This document shows, one piece after another, positions 24,877 through 35,214 of a stretch of DNA of 64,000 nucleotides. Each line of letters opens with the position of its first letter. Position 1 is the first letter of the stretch. The notes beneath the pieces were generated by a model. That model was not told the origin of the DNA and did not search any database. It was given only the letters and a program-made list of their open reading frames with translations. The DNA comes from Maratus speciosus. Its lineage: Eukaryota; Arthropoda; Arachnida; Araneae; Salticidae. The position numbers and the translations under genes are program-made. The stretch covers positions 477,762,806 through 477,826,805 of the forward strand of contig OZ010795.1 in assembly GCA_963932465.1 (NCBI GenBank), written 5' to 3'.

Positions 24877-25632
24877 TTATTTGAAATGAATTTTATAATC
24901 TGATTTGCTTTTAAATGAAGCCATTATTTCTCGAGAGGCCAAAGTTGATCTAATGTAACCCTCCCTCTGCTCTTGCCCACAAACTTTCGCAGCTGCTTTG
25001 ATGACTAATTTTTCAAATCTCTCTACTGCCTGTGTAGGACAAGGAAATTTATAGCAGCTAATATCTTTAATTGAACCTCTCAAACTCACCAGCTTTGTGA
25101 GATCGTCAGATGATAGAGAAATCGTAATAGGCGGTTCCGTTATTTCACAGTTTTGCCAGTCAATTACATCGATATAGTTTTCAGCTTCAAAGTTCAAGTC
25201 TGGAATAACGAAATGTCGGATGACGCTATTGGACTCTGCAGAATTTCTTGCTTTAGCAATTCTCTTCAAAGCTAGGGTCCTTATGTGCTGTCTTTCATCT
25301 GCTAGCATTCCAATAAGGATATTTTTGAGATTTGCGAAATAAGCATTTGGTGAAATTACAGGATCTATAATCTTTCGTAGATTGTCCGGCAAGTAACGGG
25401 TGTTTTGAATTATAGTCCACAAATTCTGGGCACCATGGAAGCATGCATTCATTTTAATAGTGAACCAACCGATGCAATACACTTTCACGATGTACTCAGC
25501 TAGTATTAGAAGTTCAGAAGAGGGTTCATCTGTTCCAACGTAGAGTCTCAAAATACGATTTGCAGTAGTGAGCCACCTTGCGTGAGATATTGGTCCAGGG
25601 CTTCGGCGAGATAAGTCAATTGAAAACTCCAC
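24877..25632 (-). pseudogene. Unknown transposon-associated family protein, C-terminal half
   Basis: 251-codon open frame with no domain I can name. It carries blocks that I recall from large uncharacterised families in arthropod (especially chelicerate) genomes: SRRSPGPISHARWLTTANRI, then ADERQHIRTLALKRI, VIDWQNCEITEPP and FPCPTQAVERFEKLV. It ends in REIMASFKSKSDY. In those families the Cys in 'CxTQAVER' and the Trp in 'IDWQ' are strongly kept, as here. The start codon used is internal: the true upstream reading continues in the other frame (25652-26191) across a one-base frameshift near 25685. Likely recently inactivated, because apart from that shift the sequence is uninterrupted for about 430 codons. 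Function unknown. Confidence 0.7.
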
Positions 25633-25651
25633 TCTCTTTAGTATGTGTGAA

Positions 25652-26191
25652 TTATATTCGGCATCTAATTGACCAATATAACCAACCGACTCTTGTCGTC
25701 CGTTGATTCAGCAAAAATGCACGTTCTCTTTTTGGAACCTTATTTTGTTTCTTACAATTGCATTTGTTCAAATCTTTGCATTTACATGCGGCTATATCAA
25801 ACAAGTTTTTTCTTGCATCATCTACGAAATTATTAATTTTCTTCTGAAAGTTTGGTTTATCCTTATCCCTTCTGTAAGACTTCATCATGTTCCTATATCT
25901 TTTATGATATATATTTAACATCGCTATGACTGGATTATGCGAAACTGTTGGTATAGATGATTTATTGTAGACACTTTCAATGTTTTTAGCTACACGTTCG
26001 GCAATAGCGGAGAATTTGGGTTCCTGATCGCTGACGTCCGGTGCAAGATTACACTTTTCTTGGAAACAATAGCGCAATATACCTTCATGGGTTGGTAATC
26101 CGCATTGTGTTAATTCCTTCGGGGTTCCAAATAAAGGACATGTGAAAGTCGAACGATTTCGAAACTTACTTCCCTTCTTAGGTGTTTCCAT
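25652..26191 (-). pseudogene. Unknown transposon-associated family protein, N-terminal half
   Basis: 179-codon frame starting METPKKGSKF, plausibly the real start because upstream bases have stops. It contains LPTHEGILRY, then an Asp-Ile-Ala-Ala-Cys-Lys-Cys segment (FDIAACKCKDLNKCNC) with four closely spaced cysteines that may bind a metal, and KVPKRERAFLLNQRTTR. At that point a one-base shift sends the frame to a stop. In the other frame the expected continuation GYIGQLDAEYN leads directly into the C-terminal half. Basic and Cys-rich, so nucleic-acid binding is possible, but this is inference only. It and the downstream half form one broken gene of about 430 codons. Confidence 0.7.
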
Positions 26192-26521
26192 TTACACTGC
26201 GAAACTTAATTTTAAAATCTATTACTTCTACCGCAATTTAATGATTCTCACACGTGTACAAACTTTCAACGACTGCACGTCAAACTTTGACACTGTCGAG
26301 TAGGAAAATAAACTAAAAAAAAAACAAACCAAGTGAAATATGCCTTTTTATAAAGAGAAATAAATTTACGCGCATGCAGTTGCAGGTGTTTCTATCGCAG
26401 AGCAGATGTTTTTGGTAGCATTACATCGGTCATGATAAACAATCTGTGTGAAATTAAATGTAACAAAAAATAACATTTTCAGTCTATTAGAAATATAAAT
26501 ATTATGGCGATTAAGATGAAG

Positions 26522-26984
26522 TTAAAAAAATAAAAATGTGAAGCTAAAAATATTTTTTGTTGATGCAACATACTCTTTTAATTTATCAAATACTTCATCT
26601 TTAGAAGAAATAAAAAATACTTGTGTATAACGAGAGTAATCATCAATAAATGTAACGAAATACCTTTTTGATCCCATACTTTTTGTTTCTACAGGACCGC
26701 ATACGTCGCTGTATATCAAATCGAGTGGTTTTTTACTTCTGTATTGTGTTTCTTTTGGGAATGATTTTTCTGTTAGCTTAGCTTTTATGCAACTTGAACA
26801 TTCAGTATTATGAGAACAATTATTCACAGTAATACCTAAAGCTAAATCATCCTTTTGAATTTTCTTGATGGATTCTAAATTACTATGGCCCAGCCTTTGG
26901 TGCCATTTTAGAATGCAGTTAACATTAGAACAAATGGGTAATATTTTTGAAGCACTATATAACTTTTCATTTGTAGGTATTATT
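26522..26984 (-). pseudogene. copia integrase, N-terminal part
   Basis: Reads WHQRLGHSNLESIKK (the pre-integrase His block) and CSSCIKAKLTEKSF, completing the HHCC zinc-binding module. Then come LDLIYSDVCGPV with the first catalytic Asp and FVTFIDDYSRYTQVFF. Catalysis needs a second Asp and a Glu downstream, and these are missing because copia sequence stops near KEYVASTKNIF at about 26541. Upstream, the frame is continuous with protease except for one in-frame stop at 26984-26986. Confidence 0.92.
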
Positions 26985-27610
26985 TATAATCTGTATAACC
27001 CCTCATCAGCTTTTGCATCTGCAACTAAGATGTTACCCTTTTTAATTAAACACATATCATCTTTAAATATTACAACAAAACCTTTCTCAGTACAAGACTG
27101 GACAGATAATAAATTACTATCCAACTCGGGAACATAAAGCACATGATCTAATGTAACTCTATTTGTTTGACCATTAACTGTTTCAATATTAAAAGTGCAT
27201 TTACCCTTTCCCTTTGCAGTTAATTTAGTTCCATTAGCAATTGTAATTGTATCTTTATTCGAACTTTTTAATTCTGAGAACAGTTCCAAGGAATTAGCTA
27301 AATGAACAGACGCACCTGAATCAATAACAAAAGACAAATTTTTGTTTTTATTTCCATTTTGTTGAGATTTCATAACAAAACTCGAAGAATTTGATTCTTC
27401 CATTAATTCATGATAGTTTTGAGAATCTGATAGATTTTCATTTTGACTAGCAGTAGAGGCAGAGAAATTGTTTGGTTTTTTAAACTGTTGACGTGATCTA
27501 TCTTGGGTGATATTTGGTTTTGCTTTGTTAGTATTATTACCCTTTAAGTGAAAACAATCTTCACGGTTGTGATTATTCTTTTTGTTTTGACAAAATTTTT
27601 GTTTGAACAA
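26984..27610 (-). pseudogene. copia protease region
   Basis: Contains SFVIDSGASVHLANSLELF, the copia aspartic protease with its DSGAS active site, then TIANGTKLTAKGKGKCTFN and LDHVLYVPELDSNLLSVQS, the usual protease tail. Near its start CQNKKNNHNREDC is a degenerate gag zinc knuckle that lacks the second Cys of CX2CX4HX4C. The frame differs from gag (27544-28251), so a frameshift lies near 27600. It ends at a stop right before the integrase region. Confidence 0.92.
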
Positions 27611-28251
27611 AATTTTTGTTCATTCAAATGCTTTGGTTTATCCCTATTACCCTTTAAAGCAATAGATTCAAATTTTGTTGAAATTTGTTTAGTTTCAACT
27701 CTTCTAAGATACTCGTCAATTAATTTGTTTTGAACATATTTTAATGATAAATCTGTTTCATATTTACTTTCAATAGCAGTTATAAAGGTACTATAACAAT
27801 TTGGTAAGGAACAGAGCAAAATAGCTATTAAATGATCATCTTGTATTACTTCACCTATACTTCTTAATTTTTCTGCTAATTCTAAGACAGAATTAATATG
27901 ATTCTGCATTTTAATACTTTCATTATATTTAATGGAATACAGCTTCCTAAGAAGATAAAGTTTATTTGTTATATTTACCCTTTCATGAACAGATTTCAAT
28001 TGATCATATGTTTCTTTAGCACTTTTAGCATGTCTGACATGAACAATTTGTGAATCTGAGATATTTAAACAAATTAATGCCCTAGCATTTCTATCATTTT
28101 TTACCCAATTATCATCATTTTCCTTTTTAGGTTCAAATACAACATCATACAGACCTTCTTTGATTAACAATTGTTCTATTTTGAACTTCCAAACTGAATA
28201 GTTGTCATCAGTTAATTTATCAACATAATGAGATTCTTTAATACTAGACAT
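27544..28251 (-). pseudogene. copia gag, near complete
   Basis: Starts MSSIKESHYVDKLTDDNYSV and has KFKIEQLLIKEGLYDVV, the UBN2/copia gag N-terminus, followed by LICLNISDSQIVHV, LRKLYSIKYNE and LLCSLPNCYSTF, all in the family order. Gag forms the particle that packages the element RNA. The first 220 codons are open; the frame is then lost before the zinc knuckle, which lies in the overlapping frame. The ATG at 28251 is about 450 bases downstream of the 5' LTR, leaving an untranslated leader. Confidence 0.9.
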
Positions 28252-28681
28252 TATGGTATAATAATATTTGCTAATTTCACAGAAAATAAAACTTTTTATC
28301 TTATTAATACATCATAACAACAATTATAAACTCAAATATAATGCTAATGATGAAATAAGAACAAAATAAAACTCTTGAGAACAATTTTTGAAGTTACTTT
28401 TGATTTCAGAAAAAGTGTTCTTAAATGTTCAATCCTTTGTTTAAAACATAAATTTTACATTTTCAACTTGCATAATAAAATTTCAATAAGAAACTGGCAA
28501 AATAATTTCTTTTCTTATCAATACACAATACTTTTGATTTCAAAATAAGAACAATTCTTTGAATTTTCTTTTATATCATTCACTTGTGAAAAATATAACA
28601 TTCAGAAAATAATTATTTCTTTGAATTTAATTATATTAAATTATCTTCTTTCATATTATTATATTTAAAATAGAGATAACT

Positions 28682-28695
28682 TCAGTCTCATAATC
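28682..28695 (-). promoter_or_regulatory. Primer binding site, half-tRNA(Met) type
   Basis: The plus strand next to the 5' LTR reads TCAGTCTCATAATC. This equals the anticodon-arm sequence of animal elongator tRNA-Met (CAT anticodon) as I know it. The minus-strand element RNA would therefore pair with the middle of that tRNA, not with its 3' end. Priming from the cut anticodon loop (half-tRNA priming) is known for copia-type elements with initiator tRNA-Met. The site starts 3 bases from the LTR. Confidence 0.65.
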
Positions 28696-28698
28696 GAC

Positions 28699-29162
28699 TG
28701 TTGGGATGTTATTCCATATGGAAGGCATGAATACGAAATTCCTCAATAGGTAAACAATGAAAAGTTTAAAGTTTTACCTTTATGTTTTGATGTATTTCAA
28801 TAGAAATATATTCTTCTTAGGCTGAACAAAAAACATTCATTTGAAGATTAAATACACTAGAATAATATATATGCTGGACACAATACTGAGCACACTTCAC
28901 AATAAAACAAAACAGATGAATAAGACTACTTACAAACACAAAGAAATACTTTGAACTATGGTTTGTTGCAGTTTTTTTAAACATATTATCATTTCTTTGG
29001 AATATTATTGGAATGTTAATCCACCAGCATTTTGCTGCCAACTGCTATAAGGGAAGGAGAAACACTAACTGTTCTGAGTGGCTGTCACATTAGATAAAAA
29101 AAGGATTGTCTGATGCTGCCATTTGGTGGAATGTTCTTGAAACAAAAGAGCATTTTCTAACA
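28699..29162 (-). repeat. 5' LTR of the copia element
   Basis: 464 bp, the promoter-bearing copy for minus-strand transcription. It has the same ends as the left LTR. The flanking CCATT pairs with CTATT at 22651-22655 as the target-site duplication. Confidence 0.95.
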
Positions 29163-30752
29163 CCATTTGTCAATGTATGACTAAACGTTTCATTACTTTA
29201 CAAAAACAAATAAAAATTAAATCATGTGTAAAAATTAAATCCCCGTCTGTGTAAAAAAGCGAACTAATTAATTATTTCTCATCAATGTGAAACTATTTTT
29301 TTTATTACATACCTATTTTTTTTTATTTACTTGTATTGATGACTTTTAAGTTGTGTTTAATTGCTAGTTCCTATCTATAAACACTGTTTTGATGAGGCCT
29401 ATGATGTTTAGAGTTGCAGTAAAGCTGGATATCCTACCTACACAACTTCCAGGTTGTGTAATATTTAAACGGAGCTACTGATTGTAAAATAGTCAATGGA
29501 ACATTGTCTTCAGTTTGAAAGACCTATCGAATGATATGCCACTCAATATGGTGCGTAAAAAATTTGTTTCGTCTCTACCGCCATTTTGAATTTATAAAAA
29601 CAAAACCTAGCCTATAACCATTAAGAGGAACGATTAAGAGGAATCGTTAGAGATGTCATTCATTAAAATCCATCCAGTCGTTGGATGTTTCCAGAGTATA
29701 AGTCAACATACCCAGATACGCGTGAAACATATAACCCGTCTTGGCAGTCGGGTAATAAATCTTCAAATTTTAAAAGAATATACGCTTTTCATTCAAAAAG
29801 AAAACATTAAGCAAACCTGAAGAGAAATCTAGGGTATCATCAGTAATCAAGCTGTCATCCAATCACATCACATTACAGCGAAGTGTGCGATGTTATTATG
29901 GCAACAGAGCGAGCCAGCCAACTGGCACACAGTGGAGTATTTGATCCAAAAACCTGGCCAAAAATGCACAAAATAAAAATTCAGCAACAATCGTAAAAAT
30001 TATATTTTTAATAGCAGACAAATTGGCGCATCCATCAATGTCTATTTAAAGAACTTGAGCCATATGCGGTGGCTCCAGGCCTCAGTTGAAGAGAAAACTT
30101 CTTTGAAAGAAGACATGATTTTTTGTTGCTTTTTGGCATTGTTTTTACTTTTAAATGTAATTTTTTGTGAATTAATGAATTGATGAACTTAAATTGAATA
30201 ACGCTTACGTATTTAAGAAAGGCCAGAGCTTAGTGTTAAACTATGTGTTAAATTAAATTGTTTAGATTTTAATATAATGAAAAAAAAACATTAAATTTGT
30301 AAAAGGAGTACTTTTAAAGAATTTTTTGCTCTAGTTTCAACATATCGGAAGCTTTTTAAAAATTTTCCCGGCTTTGCCGGGCCGTTTTTGAAATATAATC
30401 GTGTTGGTTATAGTTCTGAAAGGGAATTTCACAAAAATAATGTTACGAATATTGTTGCCACTTTTTTAAATATTTTTTTTTTTCGGTGGAAGAGAATTGA
30501 AGAGATAAAAACTACATTTTTACTGTGGTATTGCAGATTATTAGCTTACAGGATATTGCCTCAAAGCTTTTGCCTGTACGTATTCTGTGTGTATGTATGT
30601 ACTTACGTATATTAGGTACGTACATACGTACACAACTCTATACATCCAGATAGAAATATCGGGTCGGCTTCAAATTGTAATTATTTATTTACTGAAAAAA
30701 GATTCCCCAATTAAATTTGGGGGCTCATAAGTAGAAAATAAGATTAGAAAAG
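29163..30752. other. Unassigned DNA right of the copia element
   Basis: No supported gene. A dispersed-repeat-like phrase set (TTCATTAAAATCCATCCAGT, then ATACGCGTGAAACATATAAC) lies at about 29650-29740. A CCCGGCTTTGCCGGG hairpin lies near 30367, and a palindromic TACGTA/ACGTACATAC cluster at about 30570-30640. Confidence 0.5.
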
Positions 30753-31259
30753 AGGGAATTAAAGAAGTCTGGAATAGACGTTGAAATGATTAAAAGGTTG
30801 TAAGTAACATTGGAAGTCATAACAAGTGACATCGCATTGACGAAAAAAATCCAAACATCTGCTGATGAAACAGCAAGATTGTATGTGAACTTTTACAATT
30901 GGTACCCCATGATTCCATGAGTAATTAAGAAAGCAAGCGTACCCATTGGTCAACGATCAGAAGAAGCTGCCGAAGTCAGAAACAAACACTTTAGACATTA
31001 CCGTACAAAGTACTCAAGAAAATGCAATAGATAAGTTCGCAATACAGAAGTTTGCAATAAAGATGTTCCAAATTGGCTTCTTTTAAGCAGTGATCTTTTT
31101 ATAAACTAATCTAAATGAAGACCAAAGGTAAAGAGCAAGCCATACAGTAGCGTGACCCTACAACTTCTTTTCCCAGCTAGATCTGATTGTAGTCCTGATA
31201 AAAGCCAAGAGGAATGTGATGAAGAAGATCCAAAACAGAGTTCTGAAGCATCAGAATGA
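30753..31259 (+). pseudogene. Unknown transposon-family protein, C-terminal remnant
   Basis: One reading frame of 169 codons runs from about 30753 to the TGA at 31257-31259 with four in-frame stops. It reads SADETARLYVNFYNWYPM, then PIGQRSEEAAEVRNKHFRHY and a basic YRTKYSRK, ending in an acidic tail (SQEECDEEDPKQSSEASE). The 'PIGQ-SEEA-E-RNK' block is one I recall from abundant uncharacterised proteins in arthropods, apparently transposon-borne. Family naming is from memory and unverified. Retention of a single frame despite the stops argues for a once-coding sequence decaying mostly by point changes. Confidence 0.5.
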
Positions 31260-32075
31260 AGCTGGTAATCTATGAAATACACTGAAAAACCAGCATCTAT
31301 ATACTTTAGAGACTCAAATTTATTAAATGTATTATTAAATGTAACTTTAACAAATGTAAATGATATTTATTACATGTAAATTAAATGTAATAATAATTAT
31401 TAAAGTAAATTAAATGTAAATAATAAATTTTATAGATAGTACAATTAAATACATTTAACTAAACGTTACTAGTAAATAAATATATTAACAATTAGTTTTC
31501 TCTCATAAACAATAAACATTTAAGGCTGCTAGTCACTCAACTTCGAAACTCCCTTCGGTAATGTTAAGTCCATGGGCATGTGATGTATTCGTATTTTTAA
31601 ATATCTACTTAGTTATTTGATATTTAACTTATTTTTTCTTTGTGCTCTTCTTAAATGATGTCTCTTTTTTTTCTTAGTTGTCAAAATATTTTAAAATGTA
31701 TACTTATTATTAAGTAAAGTGTTAAAATCTTACATACACTTCGTCAGCTTTTAAGATATTAAAATATTAAGCTAATCTATGGATTTGTATGTATATTACA
31801 TAGTATACTAAAAGTTAGTTCAGTGAAATGCATAGCACAATTAATAATTTCCATTCAGCCATTTCTGTGAATAAACTGAAATGTACTTGAGAACTTTTGT
31901 ACAGCCCTGTTTATGATCTGTAAAATGTATCCACACCAAGTAATATTTTTAAAACAATAGTTCAATTTAAAAAGGCATCTCACAACTACACTGCTCAAAA
32001 CAATTAGGGGAGCATATGGTTTTAACAAAATTACGCAAATATTTACACCGATATATAACGTAAAATAAAATATCC

Positions 32076-32172
32076 ATAATTTAAAGCGTAGTAAGAAACA
32101 GATAGCAAAAACTTCAAATACAATTGTATTTGAAGTTTTTGCTATCTATTTTTTACTACGCTTTAAATTATG
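32076..32172. repeat. 97-bp near-perfect palindrome
   Basis: CATAATTTAAAGCGTAGTAA on the left matches its inverted partner near 32153-32172. The arms meet at TACAATTGTA near 32127. It would extrude as a long hairpin. It lies in the 5' part of Tc1-type element A. A separate perfect 30-bp palindrome occupies 32201-32230. Confidence 0.85.
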
Positions 32173-32383
32173 TTTATTTAAATAACGTCAGTAACTTAAC
32201 CATAAACTTTAATTTAAATTAAAGTTTATGTCGTCAAAAAGTAGAAAAAAAAGATAAGTGTAGAAATCGGGATTATGCAGAAACGTCCGTTTCACTGTCT
32301 CAGTTGTAAAATTCAATTCCTCAGCTTGTGTTTTTAGAAAACGGGACTTGAAAATATCGCAACTATGTGATTCAACAAAATCC

Positions 32384-33374
32384 ATGGCTTGGCGTGTTAT
32401 CGGGACAGTTGAATCTGGGAAAACGCAACGAAGTGTAACGGATGCTGTTGGGGTCGCAAGAAGTTTCAATGCAAGGCTGTAGAATCGATTTCAAGACATA
32501 TGGAATGGTAAACATCGACAAGGGCAAGGTTGGTAATGCGCTGCCACAGAAACTGATGACCGATATATCCTGTTAAAAGCTCGTCGAGACGGAACTGACA
32601 ATTCTACTCTGCTGCAAACACAGTTATTCTTGGCCACAGGACGAAGATGCCCAGCCAAATAGTCTGAAATAGGCTTCATCAGGGTGGTCTCTATGCACGT
32701 AAGCCAATGGTCTGTATTCCGTTGATCTGAAGCAACTGTGCGGCCCAAAGAAGGCGTGCAACTGAAAGTTTGGAGGCAACGTTGTTGAAGTCAAATTATG
32801 TTTACAGACGAGTCCCGATTCCGTCTGGATGTGACATCTGATGTGTTTTGGCATGGAGAGAAAGAGGCACTCAAAATAATCTCACATTCGTTCATGAAAG
32901 ATCACATTACAAACGAGATGGGTTGATGCTATGGGCTGGAATCAGCATAGGTGGACGTACGGGCCTGCATATCATTCGGAGTAGCACTTTGGCTGTCCGA
33001 AGTTATACAGACGGGATACTGAGACCTCATGTCGTATTTTATGTTGCAGCAAATAGTGATATCTTTTTTTCATGCATGATAAGGCCCCTCATACAGTTCG
33101 TCTTGTGGAGAACATTCTTAAAGTTGAAGCAATACAGCATATGGAATAGCCAACATGCTCCACTCACCTAAATCCGATCGAGCATATTTGGGACATACTC
33201 AGATGACGTATTTCTGCAAGACCAAGGCCTCCTTTTACTGTCCGGGACTTGGAGATTGCAATTCTTGAGCAGTGGAGCAGTATTCCTCAAAGTCTTATCA
33301 ATAACATCATCGCATCCATGGAAAACAGGTGTGCAGCAGTGTTAGCTGTTCGAGGAGACCACACGCCGTATTAA
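32384..33374 (+). pseudogene. Tc1-type transposase pseudogene A
   Basis: Starts MAWRVIGTVESGKTQRSVTD (helix-turn-helix region). A stretch near 32800 reads MFTDESRFRLDVTSD, which includes the first catalytic Asp, and the open frame at 32848-33171 has GLMLWAGISIGGRTGLHII. The remaining conserved pieces (a decayed third catalytic block near 33166-33195, ARPRPPFTVRDLE, and ...RGDHTPY at the stop) appear in shifting frames. DDE transposases of this group cut and join the TA-flanked ends. Several stops and frameshifts remove function. The end RGDHTPY is the usual C-terminus, so length is essentially complete (~330 codons). Confidence 0.85.
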
Positions 33375-33664
33375 AAATCTTGCACCATTTCTAAACAATA
33401 CTTTTTTTTAATCAATTATATGAAACCAAATTGTTGCCCTAAACCATCTTTTCATGTTCTTTCCAGCTTTTCATGTTCTTTCCATCTTTTCAAAGAATAA
33501 AAGCTCCCTTACAACTTTTTTGCGTTTTTTTTTCTGTATTGCGCATTGATACACGTGAACTGTCCATTTTATGCCCATACACGGCTGTCTTGCACTGTTC
33601 TCTTCACTTTTTTGCTTGCTCCCCTAATTTTTTGAGCAGTATACAAATTCACTTTCAGCAATAA

Positions 33665-34010
33665 TTGGTCATAGACTCCTATAGTTAAATTTATTCCTCA
33701 GCCAAATTCTTTTGTGTGTCCCTCTAAATTAACGATATATTCTATGCATAACTTATTCTACAATAAGGGCCTTAGTACACCTCAGTGATGTATATAGATT
33801 TCAGTACGTTTAAAATAATGTGATATAATTAAAATAAAGAGCAAACGATTTTCCCAAAGACCATAATGTAAGGGAATTCTTTTGGGTGTCTCTGTAAATG
33901 AACCATAAATGTTATAGACTTCATTTGCAATACAAAACATGCCATAGTGATACCAAATAACATCTATGAATTTCAAAGCAAAGGGACTATATTTACATAG
34001 AAAAATATTT
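33665..34010 (-). repeat. Inverted two-unit copy of the ~170-bp satellite family
   Basis: On the minus strand the phrase CATTTACAGAGACACCCAAA and its neighbour TTTAGAGGGACACACAAAAG lie 169 bases apart. ATCTATATACATCACTGAGG corresponds to ATTGATATACATTACTGAAG in the array at 2755-3985. Confidence 0.65.
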
Positions 34011-34950
34011 TTGGTTTGAATTTCGGGTCAAATACTCCACTGTATGGCAGTTAAAAAATCTGTACGATTTAATCTATAATATAGATCAAATTCACGGACT
34101 CTAAAATTGTTTCAAATGTATGACTCTTCTTCCCCGACTTGATATATATAATATTGAGATTTTCTTACATTACAAAAATAATATGTTGGAATTAAATAAA
34201 GTAATACCACAATAGAAATATTTTGCAAGTAAAGTAAAATAAAGCAAAGTTTTTATTTTAGTATAGTCTTAAAAAATAACGTGTACAAGTTATTTTTCAG
34301 ATGAAGGGGAAAAATGCCACATTTCAATAGCTCAAGTGAAGAATAGAGTTATTCTTTGTATCAAATATTTAACCTTATAATAGTTGCTTACCTTGTCATT
34401 CTTCTTTGAATTAAAATTTATACGGAAAACACTTTCTAGCATTTTATTCACTCTGCTTTTTCTTATACATGCCTTTTTTTATATAGATAAAGGGAAAATC
34501 ATCTATAAGATATGTATAATAATGTCCGAACTATATGGAATGATGGATAGAATATTTATTTTACTATAAGATACGCATATAACCATAAATTACGCATACA
34601 ACTATACAATACATCTGGGGGTAGGAAAGCTGTAAATTCAATTAAATGGCAAGAAAATAATATTTAAAAAAATTTGCCCCGAATATTTACAATTCAAAAT
34701 ATTTTCAGACATTTTGTCATCTTGAAGTGAAACTGACATTGATATTCACTTAAACCGAATATAGAATGTTTAACCATTAGAAAAAAAAAAGAAAAATATA
34801 TAAAATACTTTAGAGTCAATGTTTTAAATACATGCAAAAAATCCTCTTCAATTATCTTTGAAATCAAAAATCGTTCAAGATACTAATTTTCAATGCAAAA
34901 TAATCAAATGATTTTAAAAGTTAGTTTATATATACATTTTAAAAAATTCT

Positions 34951-35005
34951 CGTTAAAACACGGTACTGACAATCGAGACGCCAGTACCATTTCCGTGTTT
35001 TAACG
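34951..35005. repeat. Nested hairpin, 13-bp outer stem
   Basis: CGTTAAAACACGG (34951-34963) pairs perfectly with CCGTGTTTTAACG (34993-35005), and GGTACTG pairs with CAGTACC inside. The loop is ACAATCGAGACGC. There is no adjacent gene. It could be a small palindromic repeat; nothing suggests processing. Confidence 0.6.
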
Positions 35006-35214
35006 GAAAAAAATGCCCGTAAAATTCAGAAAATTTTCCGTTTTTCCCCAAAATATTTTCATTTTTTTCCGCATTTAATTTTTTTTATTTGAAAGACAAA
35101 AAGTAATTTTTCAAGGACAAACTTACATCTTTATGAATTTCATTCTTCACTTTTTAAGGACACGTTAACATCAAGGACAGAAACCTATATTTAATTGAAA
35201 CAATAGTAAAGAAT

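Larger units (their letters stand above)
24228..26540 (-). mobile_element. Insertion in the copia element carrying an unknown arthropod gene
   Basis: At 24228 the copia frame breaks into AGTAGGGTGGGTCGAAAAAA, and copia integrase sequence resumes at about 26540. This ~2.3-kb block carries one gene split into two frames (24877-26191). The gene-distal part (24228-24870) is noncoding and twice repeats TATCTTTTACCGCCGCAAA. I found no matching inverted copy of the GGGTGGGTCG end at the other border, and more than 1 kb of copia pol is missing. So this is either an insertion followed by deletion or an element truncated on one side. The type of mobile element is unknown. Confidence 0.6.
22656..29162 (-). 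mobile_element. Ty1/copia LTR retrotransposon, defective, with internal insertion
   Basis: The two 464-bp LTRs (22656-23119 and 28699-29162) start TGTTGG and end TAACA. They differ at about a dozen sites by eye, so the insertion is moderately old. Flanks CTATT and CCATT are a 5-bp TSD with one change. On the minus strand the order is 5' LTR, primer site, gag, protease, integrase, reverse transcriptase, RNase H, polypurine tract, 3' LTR. Integrase before reverse transcriptase is the copia order. Foreign DNA at about 24228-26540 replaces the second half of integrase and the start of the reverse transcriptase. Other stops and frameshifts also disable the polyprotein. Confidence 0.95.
31989..33641 (+). 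mobile_element. Tc1-type DNA transposon A
   Basis: The ends are inverted repeats: CACTGCTCAAAACAATTAGG on the left matches the reverse complement of the right end (CTAATTTTTTGAGCAGTA), with AGGGGAGCA continuing on both. TA flanks both ends, the Tc1/mariner target. The element is about 1.65 kb, a full-length size for Tc1 elements, and encloses a dead transposase. Two palindromic insertions or rearrangements lie between the left end and the gene. Confidence 0.85.

Noticed and set aside
26865..27137. 90-codon plus ORF
   Set aside because: Antisense to the copia protease-integrase coding sequence; a shadow frame.
22774..29041. 74-codon ORF conserved in both copia LTRs
   Set aside because: The two LTRs were identical at insertion, so sharing is not evidence of selection. 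The translation looks unlike a protein.
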